64,000 nt of DNA from an uncultured Chryseobacterium sp. (GTDB taxonomy: Bacteria > Bacteroidota > Bacteroidia > Flavobacteriales > Weeksellaceae). This document shows positions 51,476 through 59,950 of this stretch, one piece after another. The stretch's first letter is position 1. Each line of letters starts with the position of its first letter. The stretch spans positions 124,001-188,000 of the forward strand of contig CAJYLO010000025.1 of the NCBI GenBank assembly GCA_913776245.1, in the 5' to 3' direction. Position numbers and translations under genes: made by a program. A model generated the notes under the pieces. That model was given only the letters and a program-made list of their open reading frames with translations. It was not told where the DNA came from and made no database searches.

Positions 51476-51991
51476 TTACTGCATTCTTTTTTCGTAAAGT
51501 TCTTTTTCCTTATCATTCATTTCGGCAATAACGTAACGTTCGGATTTTGTGATCGCCAGTTCATCCAGCATATCAACCATTGTTTTGTACTGAGAATCAT
51601 CAGTTGGTTTTATAATAACTGTGAAGATCTCTTTCTTCGGCGCATTGGCTTTTGCAGCTTCAATCGTTTTTGCTACCTGAAACTTATCAAATGAAACTTC
51701 TTTCAGGCTATTATCATTTAAATCCTTTTTGTCAGCCTGATAATAAAATACTTTACCGTCTTTACCGAGAATGAATGTCAGTTGGTTTTTATAATCAATT
51801 TGCGTTGGCTCGTCCGGATTGTGGGCAGATAAACCGACATCCATCACATTCGGTTTTGAGAAATTGGTGGTGAACATAAAAAATGTAATCAATAAAAATC
51901 CTAAATCCACCATTGGCGTCATATCTACCTTTATCAGTTTTTTGTGAGATCTTTTTCCGCCGGATTGTTCTTTAATTTGTACCTCAGCCAT
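51476..51991 (-). CDS. ExbD/TolR-family biopolymer transport protein
   Basis: The product has 171 residues. One N-terminal helix carries the motif VDMTPMVDLGFLLITFFMF, whose aspartate matches the proton-conducting Asp of ExbD. The periplasmic C-terminal domain is longer than in E. coli ExbD. It energises TonB with ExbB and is also used by gliding or T9SS-type motors. No exbB or tonB lies in the window; its partner must be elsewhere. Confidence 0.85.
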   Translation of the reverse strand: MAEVQIKEQSGGKRSHKKLIKVDMTPMVDLGFLLITFFMFTTNFSKPNVMDVGLSAHNPDEPTQIDYKNQLTFILGKDGKVFYYQADKKDLNDNSLKEVSFDKFQVAKTIEAAKANAPKKEIFTVIIKPTDDSQYKTMVDMLDELAITKSERYVIAEMNDKEKELYEKRMQ

Positions 51992-52117
51992 AATAATCGT
52001 TTTTATAAGTTAGCAATAGAAATTAAAAATCCATAACGATTTATCATCATTATGGATTTTTGAATACAAATTATATACCTTAATTACAATAACATTATAA
52101 AAATGTTATCCACAGAA

Positions 52118-52552
52118 TTACAAATTGTTCCAATCCTTGAAAGTCATTTCAAATTTTATTTCTTTTCCGAAGGTTCCGATTTCTTTCCAACCGGAAAACC
52201 TGTAAAAATCCGCTGCTCTTGTTCCAGGCGCTGTTCCCAGCCAAACCGGGTTTTGGGTCTGTTTAAAATACCAGTTTAGCATCAGGTTATGCAATTGTTT
52301 CCCGATGCCTTGATTTTCAAATTCCGGATCTACGAACAGAGCCCAGATATTATTTGCAACCAAATCTACTATTGCAAAACCAACAATGAGATTCTCAATC
52401 TCACATACCCAGCCTTTTCCATTTTCTAATAAAAAGCATTCATAATCCTTATCTTTTACAATATCCGGATTAGAAAGCTGATTTTCTTTGACAGCATTCC
52501 GGATGATCTGCATTTGTGGAATATCAGCGATGATAGCTTCTCTGAAAATCAT
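52118..52552 (-). CDS. GNAT-family N-acetyltransferase
   Basis: The product has 144 residues. The acetyl-CoA site is in FVDPEFENQGIGKQLHNLM, with the Q/R-x-x-G-x-G/A-like motif. Substrate unknown. It lies 2 bases downstream of the dsbD stop, so it is probably co-transcribed. Confidence 0.85.
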   Translation of the reverse strand: MIFREAIIADIPQMQIIRNAVKENQLSNPDIVKDKDYECFLLENGKGWVCEIENLIVGFAIVDLVANNIWALFVDPEFENQGIGKQLHNLMLNWYFKQTQNPVWLGTAPGTRAADFYRFSGWKEIGTFGKEIKFEMTFKDWNNL

Positions 52553-52554
52553 AA

Positions 52555-54615
52555 TTATTTACTTTTAAAATAATCAATTCCGCATTTCAGAAACTTTTTA
52601 AAATCCTCTTTCGGCATATAACCTGAAACCGGTGTATTAATCACTTTTTGATCTGGTGTTACCAAAACATAGTGAGGCTGGGAATTGTTATTAAAATTAA
52701 CCTGCTGAAACAGACTCCACTTGTCGCCAATCGTTTTAATCAGCTTTTTGGAGCCGTCACCTCGATCAATTTTGATCTGTTCATTTTCCGGCAGTTCTTC
52801 TTTGTCATCCACATAAACCGAAGCCAGAATCACATCATTCTGAATCATAGGCAGGATATCATCCTGACTCCAGACAAATTCTTCCATTTTTCGGCAGTTT
52901 TCGCAACCATAGCCTGTAAAATCTATCAAAACAGGCTTGTTTTGTTTTTTAGCTTCCTCTATGGCTTCGAAATAATTATGGTAAGGCTTAAGACCAAGAA
53001 TTCCGTCTTCTTCTTTATGGAAGAAACTGACGTTAAGCGGCGGTAAGATTCCGCTCAAAGCCTGCAACTTTGGTTTTTCAGAAGGAATAAGTCCCTGGAC
53101 CAAATATGCAATAAATACGATTCCGAATACCCCAAGAATTCTTCTCGGTAGTGAAATTTTCGACTTTTTATCATCATGCGGAAATCTGATTTTCCCGAAC
53201 AGATAAAGCACTAATCCTATTGCAATGATGATCCAGATGACAATAAACAATTCTCTTTTCAGTAAAAATGTTTTGGAAACCAGATCCGCTTTTGACAAAA
53301 ATTTAAGCGCTAAGGCCAATTCTATAAAACCAAGAACGACCTTGACTGTATTCATCCAGCCGCCGGATTTTGGCAAGCTTTGCAAAGCCTGCGGAAAAAG
53401 TGCCAGCAATCCGAAAACCAATGCCCAAGCCAATCCGAAACCAGCCAAAGCAAATGTTAATAAGGTGGGAACATTTTTAGCGCCTGCAACAACACCTCCT
53501 AACAAACTTCCTAAAATCGGACCAGTACAGGAGAATGAAACAATGACTAAAGTCAATGCCATAAAGAAAATCCCGATAATGCCACCAGCCTCTTCAGCTT
53601 TAGAAGATTTGTTGGCGATGGAACTTGGCAACGTGATTTCGTAATACCCGAAAAAGCTCAGAGCAAAGAACAAAAATATAGCGAAGAAGAATAAATTCAG
53701 CCAGATATTTGTTGAAATCTGATTAAAAACATTACCGGAAATGCCATCAATAATATGAAACGGAATACTCAATAAAACGAAAATCAGCAGGATAAAAAAT
53801 CCATAAATAAAAGCATCTCTTTTGCCTTTGGCCTTATTCTTATTGCCTTTAGTGAAAAATGAAACCGTGAGCGGAATCATCGGGAAAACGCAGGGTGTGA
53901 GCAATGCAATCAGTCCGCCTAAAAATCCTAACCCCAGAACTAGCCAATTGTCATCGTTCGGTTTTTGCTGAGCCGTACCACAGTTTGTCAAAGGATTTTT
54001 GAAATCTAAGGAATTAACTCTCAGCCCTTCCTGCTTTTCATTACTGACTGGCGAAGCTACCACCATCTGCGCTCCGGCTTCTGGAATGGCAACCGAAGAT
54101 GTATCAGTTCCTGGAACCGGCAACTCAGCAGCCTTAGCTTCGGAAACAGCATCCGGCTTAATTTCTTTTTCAAACTCTAAGGTATCCGGAGCTCTGCATA
54201 TGCGGTCATTACAGGTTTGATAAGTAATCTCTGCAGTAACGGTCGTTGGTTTGGAAGTATCTTTAGGCCTGAATTTTTGCTTAAATAAAACTTTGTCGGA
54301 ATAATAGACAATCTGTGCTCCAAAGGCTTCCGAAAACTCATCATGCTTCTTACCGATTTCCTGAACTTTCCCGATCAGCTGAATGCCTTGTTTTGAGGTG
54401 ATTTTAAATTCAGTCGGAATGCCGGAATCCGGCGGAAGATCCTGAGAATAAATATGCCATTTATCTTCAATTGTAGCGGTAAGAACAGCTTCATATTCAT
54501 CTTTTCCAACACTCTTGATATCAAAAGCAAACCTGACAGGATTGCTTATCTGCGCATGAAAAAAGGTAATGATCAAAAAGAACAGTGTTGATAACACCAA
54601 TTTTAAATTTTTCAT
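52555..54615 (-). CDS. dsbD: DsbD-like thiol:disulfide interchange protein
   Basis: The product has 686 residues from the ATG at 54615, which starts a clean signal peptide. An N-terminal periplasmic domain (about residues 25-220) is followed by eight transmembrane helices with the membrane cysteines in LTPCVFPMIP and FSCTGPILG, and a C-terminal thioredoxin-like domain with GYGCENCRKME. Electrons pass from cytoplasmic thioredoxin to periplasmic acceptors. The three-part layout is the full-length DsbD form. Confidence 0.92.
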   Translation of the reverse strand: MKNLKLVLSTLFFLIITFFHAQISNPVRFAFDIKSVGKDEYEAVLTATIEDKWHIYSQDLPPDSGIPTEFKITSKQGIQLIGKVQEIGKKHDEFSEAFGAQIVYYSDKVLFKQKFRPKDTSKPTTVTAEITYQTCNDRICRAPDTLEFEKEIKPDAVSEAKAAELPVPGTDTSSVAIPEAGAQMVVASPVSNEKQEGLRVNSLDFKNPLTNCGTAQQKPNDDNWLVLGLGFLGGLIALLTPCVFPMIPLTVSFFTKGNKNKAKGKRDAFIYGFFILLIFVLLSIPFHIIDGISGNVFNQISTNIWLNLFFFAIFLFFALSFFGYYEITLPSSIANKSSKAEEAGGIIGIFFMALTLVIVSFSCTGPILGSLLGGVVAGAKNVPTLLTFALAGFGLAWALVFGLLALFPQALQSLPKSGGWMNTVKVVLGFIELALALKFLSKADLVSKTFLLKRELFIVIWIIIAIGLVLYLFGKIRFPHDDKKSKISLPRRILGVFGIVFIAYLVQGLIPSEKPKLQALSGILPPLNVSFFHKEEDGILGLKPYHNYFEAIEEAKKQNKPVLIDFTGYGCENCRKMEEFVWSQDDILPMIQNDVILASVYVDDKEELPENEQIKIDRGDGSKKLIKTIGDKWSLFQQVNFNNNSQPHYVLVTPDQKVINTPVSGYMPKEDFKKFLKCGIDYFKSK

Positions 54616-54667
54616 TTTATTTGGTTTTGACCACAATATTTTATAGTAATGTAAATTATAGTTTATA

Positions 54668-55963
54668 TTATATTTTTAAGATTAACCCGGCCGCATTATC
54701 ATACAATGCAAATCTCCTGTCCTGGCGAAAAGGCAAAACACCTAAAACATTCTCTTTTTCATCACAGAGCAGCCAGATTTTCTGCTTGGCTAAAATAGAT
54801 AATTTTTCATCCTTAAAAAATTTCGAAATTTTCTTTTTACCAATCATTCCGATAGGGAAAAACAAATCGCCTTCTTGCTTCTTCCTTAATTTTAGAGGAA
54901 GTTGTACTTTTTCTGCATCAATTGTCCAAAAACAATTACCAAACGCCATAATTTCATTTTTAATATGTTCAGGAATAATTATTTTATCCCTTTCAATTTT
55001 TAAACTTATTTCATCTCTTTCTTTTTCTCTTTTTTCCTTTCTCTTTTCAAAAATCAGCTCATTGCGGTTAATGATTAACTGAAACTCAGAACTAAGGAAA
55101 CAACTTCCGGTTTGGGCTTTCAGAATCTTATTCATTTCATTGTCATCATTAAACCCGAATCGTTTAAAAATTTCATATCGAATCAGTTCAGATTGTTGTG
55201 ATAATTTGTGTTTATCAATAATGAGCTGATTTTCAGAAGAACTGATTTTCAGAAGATCAATTTTCTCACTAACAGATTCATCAATAAAATCTTTAGCCTG
55301 ATTGATATAACTGATGCTTTTTGAAAAATTTACGAGAAAATCCGGGTTGATTTTTTCCAGCTCCAGAACAATGTTGTGTCGGATTTTATTCCTCAGATAA
55401 TCTGTTTTCTGATTGGATTTATCTTCCCGAAATTCGATTTGATTTTCTTTTGCAAAATTATAAATCTCGTCCTTGGAAAAATCAAGAAGTGGCCGAATAA
55501 TACCATTTTCATTTTGCGGAATTCCACTCAAGCCTCTGATTCCTGATGCTTTGGAAAGATTGATAATAAAGGTTTCAAGTTGATCATTCAGATGATGTGC
55601 TGTAACCAGAATGTCCAGTTTTTGATTCTTCTGAATGTCTCTGAAAAACCTATAGCGCACTTCCCTGGCCCAATTTTGAATAGAATGTTCCGGCTGCTTA
55701 TCATCCTCAGAAATTTCATATAAGTGAAACGGAATCTGATGCCTTTCACAAAAGTCAGAAACGAGCTGTTGGTCTAAGTTAGAATCCTCTTCACGAAGAT
55801 GATAGTTAATATGTGCCACCTGAAAATCAAAACCTGAAAGGCGAAACAATTCCGCTAAAACCATTGAATCCACTCCTCCGCTCACAGCCAAAAGGTATGT
55901 TTTTTGCTGCGGTTGGATCAGAAATTGTTTCAGAACGTTTTGAAATTTTAATAGACTTAACAC
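54668..55963 (-). CDS. tilS: tRNA(Ile) lysidine synthetase TilS
   Basis: The product has 431 residues, with a GTG start. The PP-loop SGGVDS is at 28-33, followed by FIINLSKASGIRGLSGIP. TilS adds lysine to C34 of tRNA-Ile(CAU), switching its codon from AUG to AUA. It is essential in most bacteria. It is divergent from the OmpA lipoprotein gene. Confidence 0.93.
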   Translation of the reverse strand: MLSLLKFQNVLKQFLIQPQQKTYLLAVSGGVDSMVLAELFRLSGFDFQVAHINYHLREEDSNLDQQLVSDFCERHQIPFHLYEISEDDKQPEHSIQNWAREVRYRFFRDIQKNQKLDILVTAHHLNDQLETFIINLSKASGIRGLSGIPQNENGIIRPLLDFSKDEIYNFAKENQIEFREDKSNQKTDYLRNKIRHNIVLELEKINPDFLVNFSKSISYINQAKDFIDESVSEKIDLLKISSSENQLIIDKHKLSQQSELIRYEIFKRFGFNDDNEMNKILKAQTGSCFLSSEFQLIINRNELIFEKRKEKREKERDEISLKIERDKIIIPEHIKNEIMAFGNCFWTIDAEKVQLPLKLRKKQEGDLFFPIGMIGKKKISKFFKDEKLSILAKQKIWLLCDEKENVLGVLPFRQDRRFALYDNAAGLILKI

Positions 55964-56016
55964 AATTTTATAACGAAATAGTCAGTTATAACCACAAATA
56001 TACAGTTATTAATTCT

Positions 56017-56024
56017 TACTTTTG
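56017..56024 (+). promoter_or_regulatory. -7 box (TACTTTTG) for the OmpA lipoprotein
   Basis: An exact TAnnTTTG match, 67 bases before the ATG at 56092. Confidence 0.5.
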
Positions 56025-56091
56025 AAACGCTTTTGAATCCGTAAATTCAATTTTGGTTCATATTAATAAAGAACAAATTAAATATTTTACT

Positions 56092-56928
56092 ATGAGATTA
56101 TTTAAAATTTTGACCATCACAGCAGTGGGACTTTCCCTGGCATCGTGTGTCAGCAAAAAACAATTCGACGCCCTAAATCTTAACTACAAACAATGTGTGG
56201 AAGATGCCGGCGAAAGAATGCGTCAAATTCAGGATCTGAAGAGTGCCAATTCCGGTCTTCAAAGTCAAAACGACCTTTTAATGAGCCAAAACAATGCGCT
56301 AAAATCCAGCTTGGATGCCTGTCTTTCCAATGCAGGAAAAGGTTCCGCTAATATTGATAAATTAGTAGGAGAAATCAATGCTTCCAATGCATACATCAAG
56401 CAGCTGATTTCCGGAAAAAGCAGAAATGACAGTTTGAATATCGCACTGTCTAACAAGCTGAAACGTTCTCTTGATAATGTTGCAGATCAGGATGTGGATG
56501 TAAAAGTTCTGAAAGGTGTGGTATTAATTTCATTATCTGATAAAATGCTTTACCAGGTCGGAAAATATGACATTCAGCCGGCAGCTCAGGATGTTTTGGC
56601 CAAAGTTGCAAAAGTAATCAACGATTATGATACATACAGCGTTTTGATTGAAGGTAACACGGATAACACACCGCTCAATAGTGCCAATGCGCCGAGAGAC
56701 AACTGGGATCTTTCCGCACTCAGAGCAACAGCCGTTGCGAAGGTTCTTCAGAATCAGTTCGGTGTCAATCCTAACAGAATCACAGCAGGCGGTAGATCCG
56801 AATACAACCCGAAAACAACCAACGCTTCTGTTTCCGGAAGGTCTGAAAACCGTAGAACAGAGATCATCATTATGCCGAAGCTGGATGAGTTTATGAAGTT
56901 AATGGACATTGCTCCGGTTAAAAAATAA
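56092..56928 (+). CDS. OmpA-family peptidoglycan-binding lipoprotein
   Basis: The product has 278 residues from the ATG at 56092. The lipobox is SLASC, a coiled-coil region covers about residues 30-120, and a C-terminal OmpA domain carries EGNTDNTPLNS, NWDLSALRA and the Asp/Arg DAP-binding signature (GRSEYNP, NRRTEI). It should tie the outer membrane to peptidoglycan. The alternative ATG at 56053 would precede the signal peptide by 13 residues. Confidence 0.9.
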   Translation: MRLFKILTITAVGLSLASCVSKKQFDALNLNYKQCVEDAGERMRQIQDLKSANSGLQSQNDLLMSQNNALKSSLDACLSNAGKGSANIDKLVGEINASNAYIKQLISGKSRNDSLNIALSNKLKRSLDNVADQDVDVKVLKGVVLISLSDKMLYQVGKYDIQPAAQDVLAKVAKVINDYDTYSVLIEGNTDNTPLNSANAPRDNWDLSALRATAVAKVLQNQFGVNPNRITAGGRSEYNPKTTNASVSGRSENRRTEIIIMPKLDEFMKLMDIAPVKK

Positions 56929-56965
56929 TTTCTGCTGACAGCTTTTAGCTTTTGGCAAATTGCTT

Positions 56966-57003
56966 AAACCTTCAAGAATTTTGAATTCTTGAAGGTTTTT
57001 TTA
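56966..57003 (+). terminator. Terminator of the OmpA lipoprotein gene
   Basis: A perfect 15-bp stem (AAACCTTCAAGAATT) with a 3-base loop is followed by T. Half a GCTTTTGGCAAAT repeat precedes it at 56938-56962. Confidence 0.93.
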
Positions 57004-57021
57004 TGGTCTTCTAAAATTTGT

Positions 57022-57154
57022 GCAGCTTTTAGGAACGCCGAATTGCATTTATTATTTTTTTTTATGGCAGCTTTCTCCGCCTTCCACTCCCGCTATTTTT
57101 GCCTTTGCTTTTCCAGCCACAAAAAATGAGCTCCGTTCAAGTCGGGCTGCGGGT
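57022..57154 (+). repeat. Long interspersed repeat, degenerate copy 3
   Basis: CAGCTTTTAGGAAC, CCTTCCACTCCCGCTATTTTT, AAAAAATGAGCTCCGTTC and GTCGGGCTGCGG follow the same order as copy 1 (TTAGGAGC, GCTGTCCACTATATC, AAAAAAGGATGCCGTTC, ATCAGGGCT). The central hairpin is missing. A 71-codon ORF across it is not believed. Confidence 0.55.
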
Positions 57155-57194
57155 TTTACATCCATAAAAGATTCGACATCATTTAAACATTTAG

Positions 57195-57202
57195 TACCTT
57201 TG
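57195..57202 (+). promoter_or_regulatory. -7 box (TACCTTTG) for the O-methyltransferase
   Basis: An exact TAnnTTTG match, 29 bases before the ATG at 57232. Confidence 0.55.
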
Positions 57203-57231
57203 AACCACAAACCAAAAACTCTGAACGCCCA

Positions 57232-57879
57232 ATGAGTTATTTCGAAGAATTAGACAAAGAAATGGACAGATACCTGGAAGAAACCGCTTCCGAAGAACCT
57301 GCCGTTCTCAAAAAATTAAGGAAAGAAACCTATCAGAAAACCACGCAGCCGCATATGATTTCCGGTTATCTGCAAGGTCGCCTGCTTAGTATCTTATCAC
57401 ATATCGTTCAGCCTGAAAATGTATTGGAAATCGGCACATTTACAGGTTATGCCGCATTGAGCATTGCCGAAGGCTTACCAAAAAGCGGGAAGATCTATAC
57501 GATTGACAAGAATGAAGATTTAGCTTACATTCCACAAAAATATTTTGAAGAAAGTGATTATAAAGATCAGATTGAATTCATCATCGGTGATGCGAAGGAA
57601 GAAATCAAGAAACTGGATAAAATCTGGGATCTGATTTTCATCGATGCAGACAAAGAAAGCTATCTGGACTATCTGAAACTCATCAAACCTAATTTACGTT
57701 CCGGCAGTATTATTTTGATTGACAATGTTCTTTGGTACGGAAAAGTTCTGGAAAACAATCCAAAAGACAAACAAACGGAGCAAATCAAACTTGTCAATAA
57801 AATCATCGCTGAAGATCCCGATTTCGAAAATCTAATCTTACCTTTGCGCGACGGATTACATCTCATCAGAAAAAAATAA
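57232..57879 (+). CDS. SAM-dependent O-methyltransferase
   Basis: The product has 215 residues. The class I SAM-binding signature LEIGTFTGYAALSIAEGLP (about residues 64-82) and the metal and acidic motif FIDADKESY are typical of the catechol/caffeoyl-CoA O-methyltransferase family. DNVLWYGKV near residue 164 fits too. Substrate unknown. The NlpC/P60 gene follows after 29 bases. Confidence 0.9.
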   Translation: MSYFEELDKEMDRYLEETASEEPAVLKKLRKETYQKTTQPHMISGYLQGRLLSILSHIVQPENVLEIGTFTGYAALSIAEGLPKSGKIYTIDKNEDLAYIPQKYFEESDYKDQIEFIIGDAKEEIKKLDKIWDLIFIDADKESYLDYLKLIKPNLRSGSIILIDNVLWYGKVLENNPKDKQTEQIKLVNKIIAEDPDFENLILPLRDGLHLIRKK

Positions 57880-57908
57880 TTCGTATTTTTAATTCATAAT
57901 TGATTGAA

Positions 57909-58625
57909 ATGACAAAAGGGATTTGCAACGTTTCCATCGCTCCGCTGAGGGCTGACAGTTCTGATAAAAGCGAAATCGTATCACAACTCCTTTACGGAGA
58001 ATCTGCAGATATCATTGAGGTTAAGGACAACTGGACCAAGATCATCACGCATTACGACAACTACGAAGCCTGGATGGACACCAAACAAATACTGCCTGTT
58101 TCTGATGAATTCTTGGCATCAAGAAAGACAAATCTTGTGAAAGAACCGTTCCAGTCTACAATGACGGAAAGTGGAAAAATGCTTTTATCAATGGGTTCCG
58201 AAGTCACTTTTGAAACCACCGCACCAACACGTGGCCATGATCTCAGCGAAAGCATTGTCAACTGCGCCAAAGAATTCCTGAACGTTCCTTATCTCTGGGG
58301 CGGAAAAAGTTTTTTTGGGATTGACTGCAGTGGCTTTACCCAGATCGTTTATAAAATCCATGGCATTAAAATCCCAAGAGACACCTATCAGCAGGCAGCA
58401 TTGGGCGAAGCATTGACTTTTATTGAAGAAGCTAAGCCTGGTGACCTTGCATTTTTTGAAAATCCGGAAGGGAGAATCATTCACGTCGGATTTATCCTCG
58501 CCGATCAGAAAATAATCCATGCGCACGGAAAAGTCCGTATTGACAGCCTGGATTCTTCCGGAATCTTTAACAAGGACCAAAACAGACACACCCATAAACT
58601 GAGATTTATTAGATCTTATTTCTAA
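57909..58625 (+). CDS. SH3/NlpC-P60 peptidoglycan hydrolase
   Basis: The product has 238 residues from the ATG at 57909; a TTG at 57900 is also possible. SH3-like wall-binding segments cover about residues 1-75 (CNVSIAPLRADSSDKSEIVSQLLYGE, then WTKIITHYDNYEAWMD). The NlpC/P60 domain has catalytic Cys in IDCSGF, His in IHVGF and HAHG. No signal peptide is visible. It is probably a cell-wall endopeptidase or amidase. Confidence 0.85.
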   Translation: MTKGICNVSIAPLRADSSDKSEIVSQLLYGESADIIEVKDNWTKIITHYDNYEAWMDTKQILPVSDEFLASRKTNLVKEPFQSTMTESGKMLLSMGSEVTFETTAPTRGHDLSESIVNCAKEFLNVPYLWGGKSFFGIDCSGFTQIVYKIHGIKIPRDTYQQAALGEALTFIEEAKPGDLAFFENPEGRIIHVGFILADQKIIHAHGKVRIDSLDSSGIFNKDQNRHTHKLRFIRSYF

Positions 58626-58629
58626 CATA

Positions 58630-58660
58630 CACGCTTCTGAAGTTCAGAAGCGTTTTTTTA
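58630..58660 (+). terminator. Terminator of the SH3/NlpC gene
   Basis: An ACGCTTCTGA/TTCAGAAGCGT stem is followed by seven T. Confidence 0.93.
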
Positions 58661-58662
58661 TG

Positions 58663-58955
58663 CAGTTAATCAAAAAACACCAGCAGTAGCTCATATTTTT
58701 CTGTCTGGTTTGTAATTAAAATTAATTTGTAATTTCATTTTCAGAAATTTTTGATGCATTAAAAAAAATATCACTTTTTGTTTTATTATTGGCGTATTTG
58801 GACAAGATTTTTTCAAAAGAGTTTTTATGTTTAAATGGTTGCTTAATTATATATTCTAATCAATATAAGAGTATTTATTAATAATGGTTGTTAAAATGAA
58901 AATAATTAGTACATTAACCATAACAAAAAACCAATTTAATTAAAAATAAACTATT
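58663..58955. other. AT-rich gap ahead of the LipL32-like gene
   Basis: About 290 bases with no convincing ORF and no exact TAnnTTTG box. The gene's promoter and leader must lie here, but I cannot assign them. Confidence 0.4.
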
Positions 58956-59651
58956 ATGAAGAAACTATTACTACCATTAGTGATTGTTGTTGCAGCAACA
59001 TCACTTTCCGCACAAAAACTAGATAAGTTCGGAGCGGATCTTGGCAAAAAATCCGTGCTTGGCAAAGAAATCCGGTTACCTTATACAGACGTTACCAATT
59101 ATTACGGCTATATCAGTCCTTCAACTGCGCCGGATGAGGTGAAGAACGGAAAAAAAATGTATTACGTTTATGTATGGATTCCTGTTGCAGCACCTGAGTT
59201 GGGTGTCCGGATGATATCTCCTGTTCCTGATGGATTGAAATCCGGTGATAAAGATTATATCTCACCAGATTATACCGCTAATGCTGCAGACAAATCAACT
59301 TATTTTGATACCTGGATAGTGTTGGAAAGAGCCAACGGCATTATGAAACTGGAAGATGCAGCTTCTAAAGCTAAAACTGCCAGCTGGACTACATTGGAAA
59401 ATAACGATGACTCCAGCGAAATGCCGGCTCAGCCATCAGGAAAAAAATACAATTCTTTGATGCGTATCACAAGTGATCTTTCAAACCCGGCAAAATCTCT
59501 TATTGCCGGATTATACAGAATTGGGTTCACAACTTATAAAACCGGTGATGTACAAGGAAGCTTTTTTGCCCAGATTGGCGCACCGATTGGCCTGCCGGGT
59601 GTAGCAATCGCCAGCAAGCCTGAAGATCTTATGAAGAATGTTAAAAAATAA
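58956..59651 (+). CDS. LipL32-like exported surface protein
   Basis: The product has 231 residues. It has a signal peptide (cleavage after SLSAQ, residue 20) and no lipobox cysteine. The mature part matches Leptospira LipL32 as I remember it: NYYGYISPSTAPD, YYVYVWIPVAAPELGVRMISP, YFDTWIVLER, KYNSLMRI and GLYRIGFTTYKTGDVQGSF follow the same order and spacing. LipL32 is the major outer membrane lipoprotein of pathogenic Leptospira and binds calcium and matrix proteins; whether this one does is unknown. The gene is monocistronic with a strong terminator. A T9SS sorting domain is not visible, so the protein is probably periplasmic or exported by another route. Confidence 0.85.
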   Translation: MKKLLLPLVIVVAATSLSAQKLDKFGADLGKKSVLGKEIRLPYTDVTNYYGYISPSTAPDEVKNGKKMYYVYVWIPVAAPELGVRMISPVPDGLKSGDKDYISPDYTANAADKSTYFDTWIVLERANGIMKLEDAASKAKTASWTTLENNDDSSEMPAQPSGKKYNSLMRITSDLSNPAKSLIAGLYRIGFTTYKTGDVQGSFFAQIGAPIGLPGVAIASKPEDLMKNVKK

Positions 59652-59656
59652 ATAAA

Positions 59657-59688
59657 AAACGCTCCGAAAATCCGGAGCGTTTTTTTTG
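59657..59688. terminator. Bidirectional terminator between the LipL32-like and small membrane genes
   Basis: An AACGCTCCG/CGGAGCGTT stem is flanked by A and T runs. Confidence 0.93.
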
Positions 59689-59695
59689 ATATACT

Positions 59696-59947
59696 TTAGA
59701 ACAGGTTTCTGGATTTGGCCTCTTCTTTTACTTTTCCATAACTCATAATATTTGCAATAAGCAGAGGAATAAAGGTAATCGGCAATATCGTAAAAACACC
59801 AAAACCCTTAGTAGCCGTTATGTACAGACCACAAATCAGCATAATGATGAATAATGAAAAAAAAGCGATATAAATAGCCTTCGCTGATTTCAGTTTCCTG
59901 AGCAATTCATCATTGGTGAGTTCCGAAAGCTTGTCTGTATTTTTCAT
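59696..59947 (-). CDS. Small two-helix membrane protein
   Basis: The product has 83 residues. An acidic and basic N-terminal helix (KLSELTNDELLRKLKSAK) precedes two hydrophobic segments (about 26-46 and 51-68). No family is recognised with confidence. It starts 3 bases after the TonB-dependent receptor stop, so it is probably co-transcribed with it. Confidence 0.65.
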   Translation of the reverse strand: MKNTDKLSELTNDELLRKLKSAKAIYIAFFSLFIIMLICGLYITATKGFGVFTILPITFIPLLIANIMSYGKVKEEAKSRNLF

Positions 59948-59950
59948 TTG

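Noticed and set aside
57020-57235. 71-codon plus-strand ORF
   Set aside because: It runs through the degenerate long repeat and the -7 box of the next gene.
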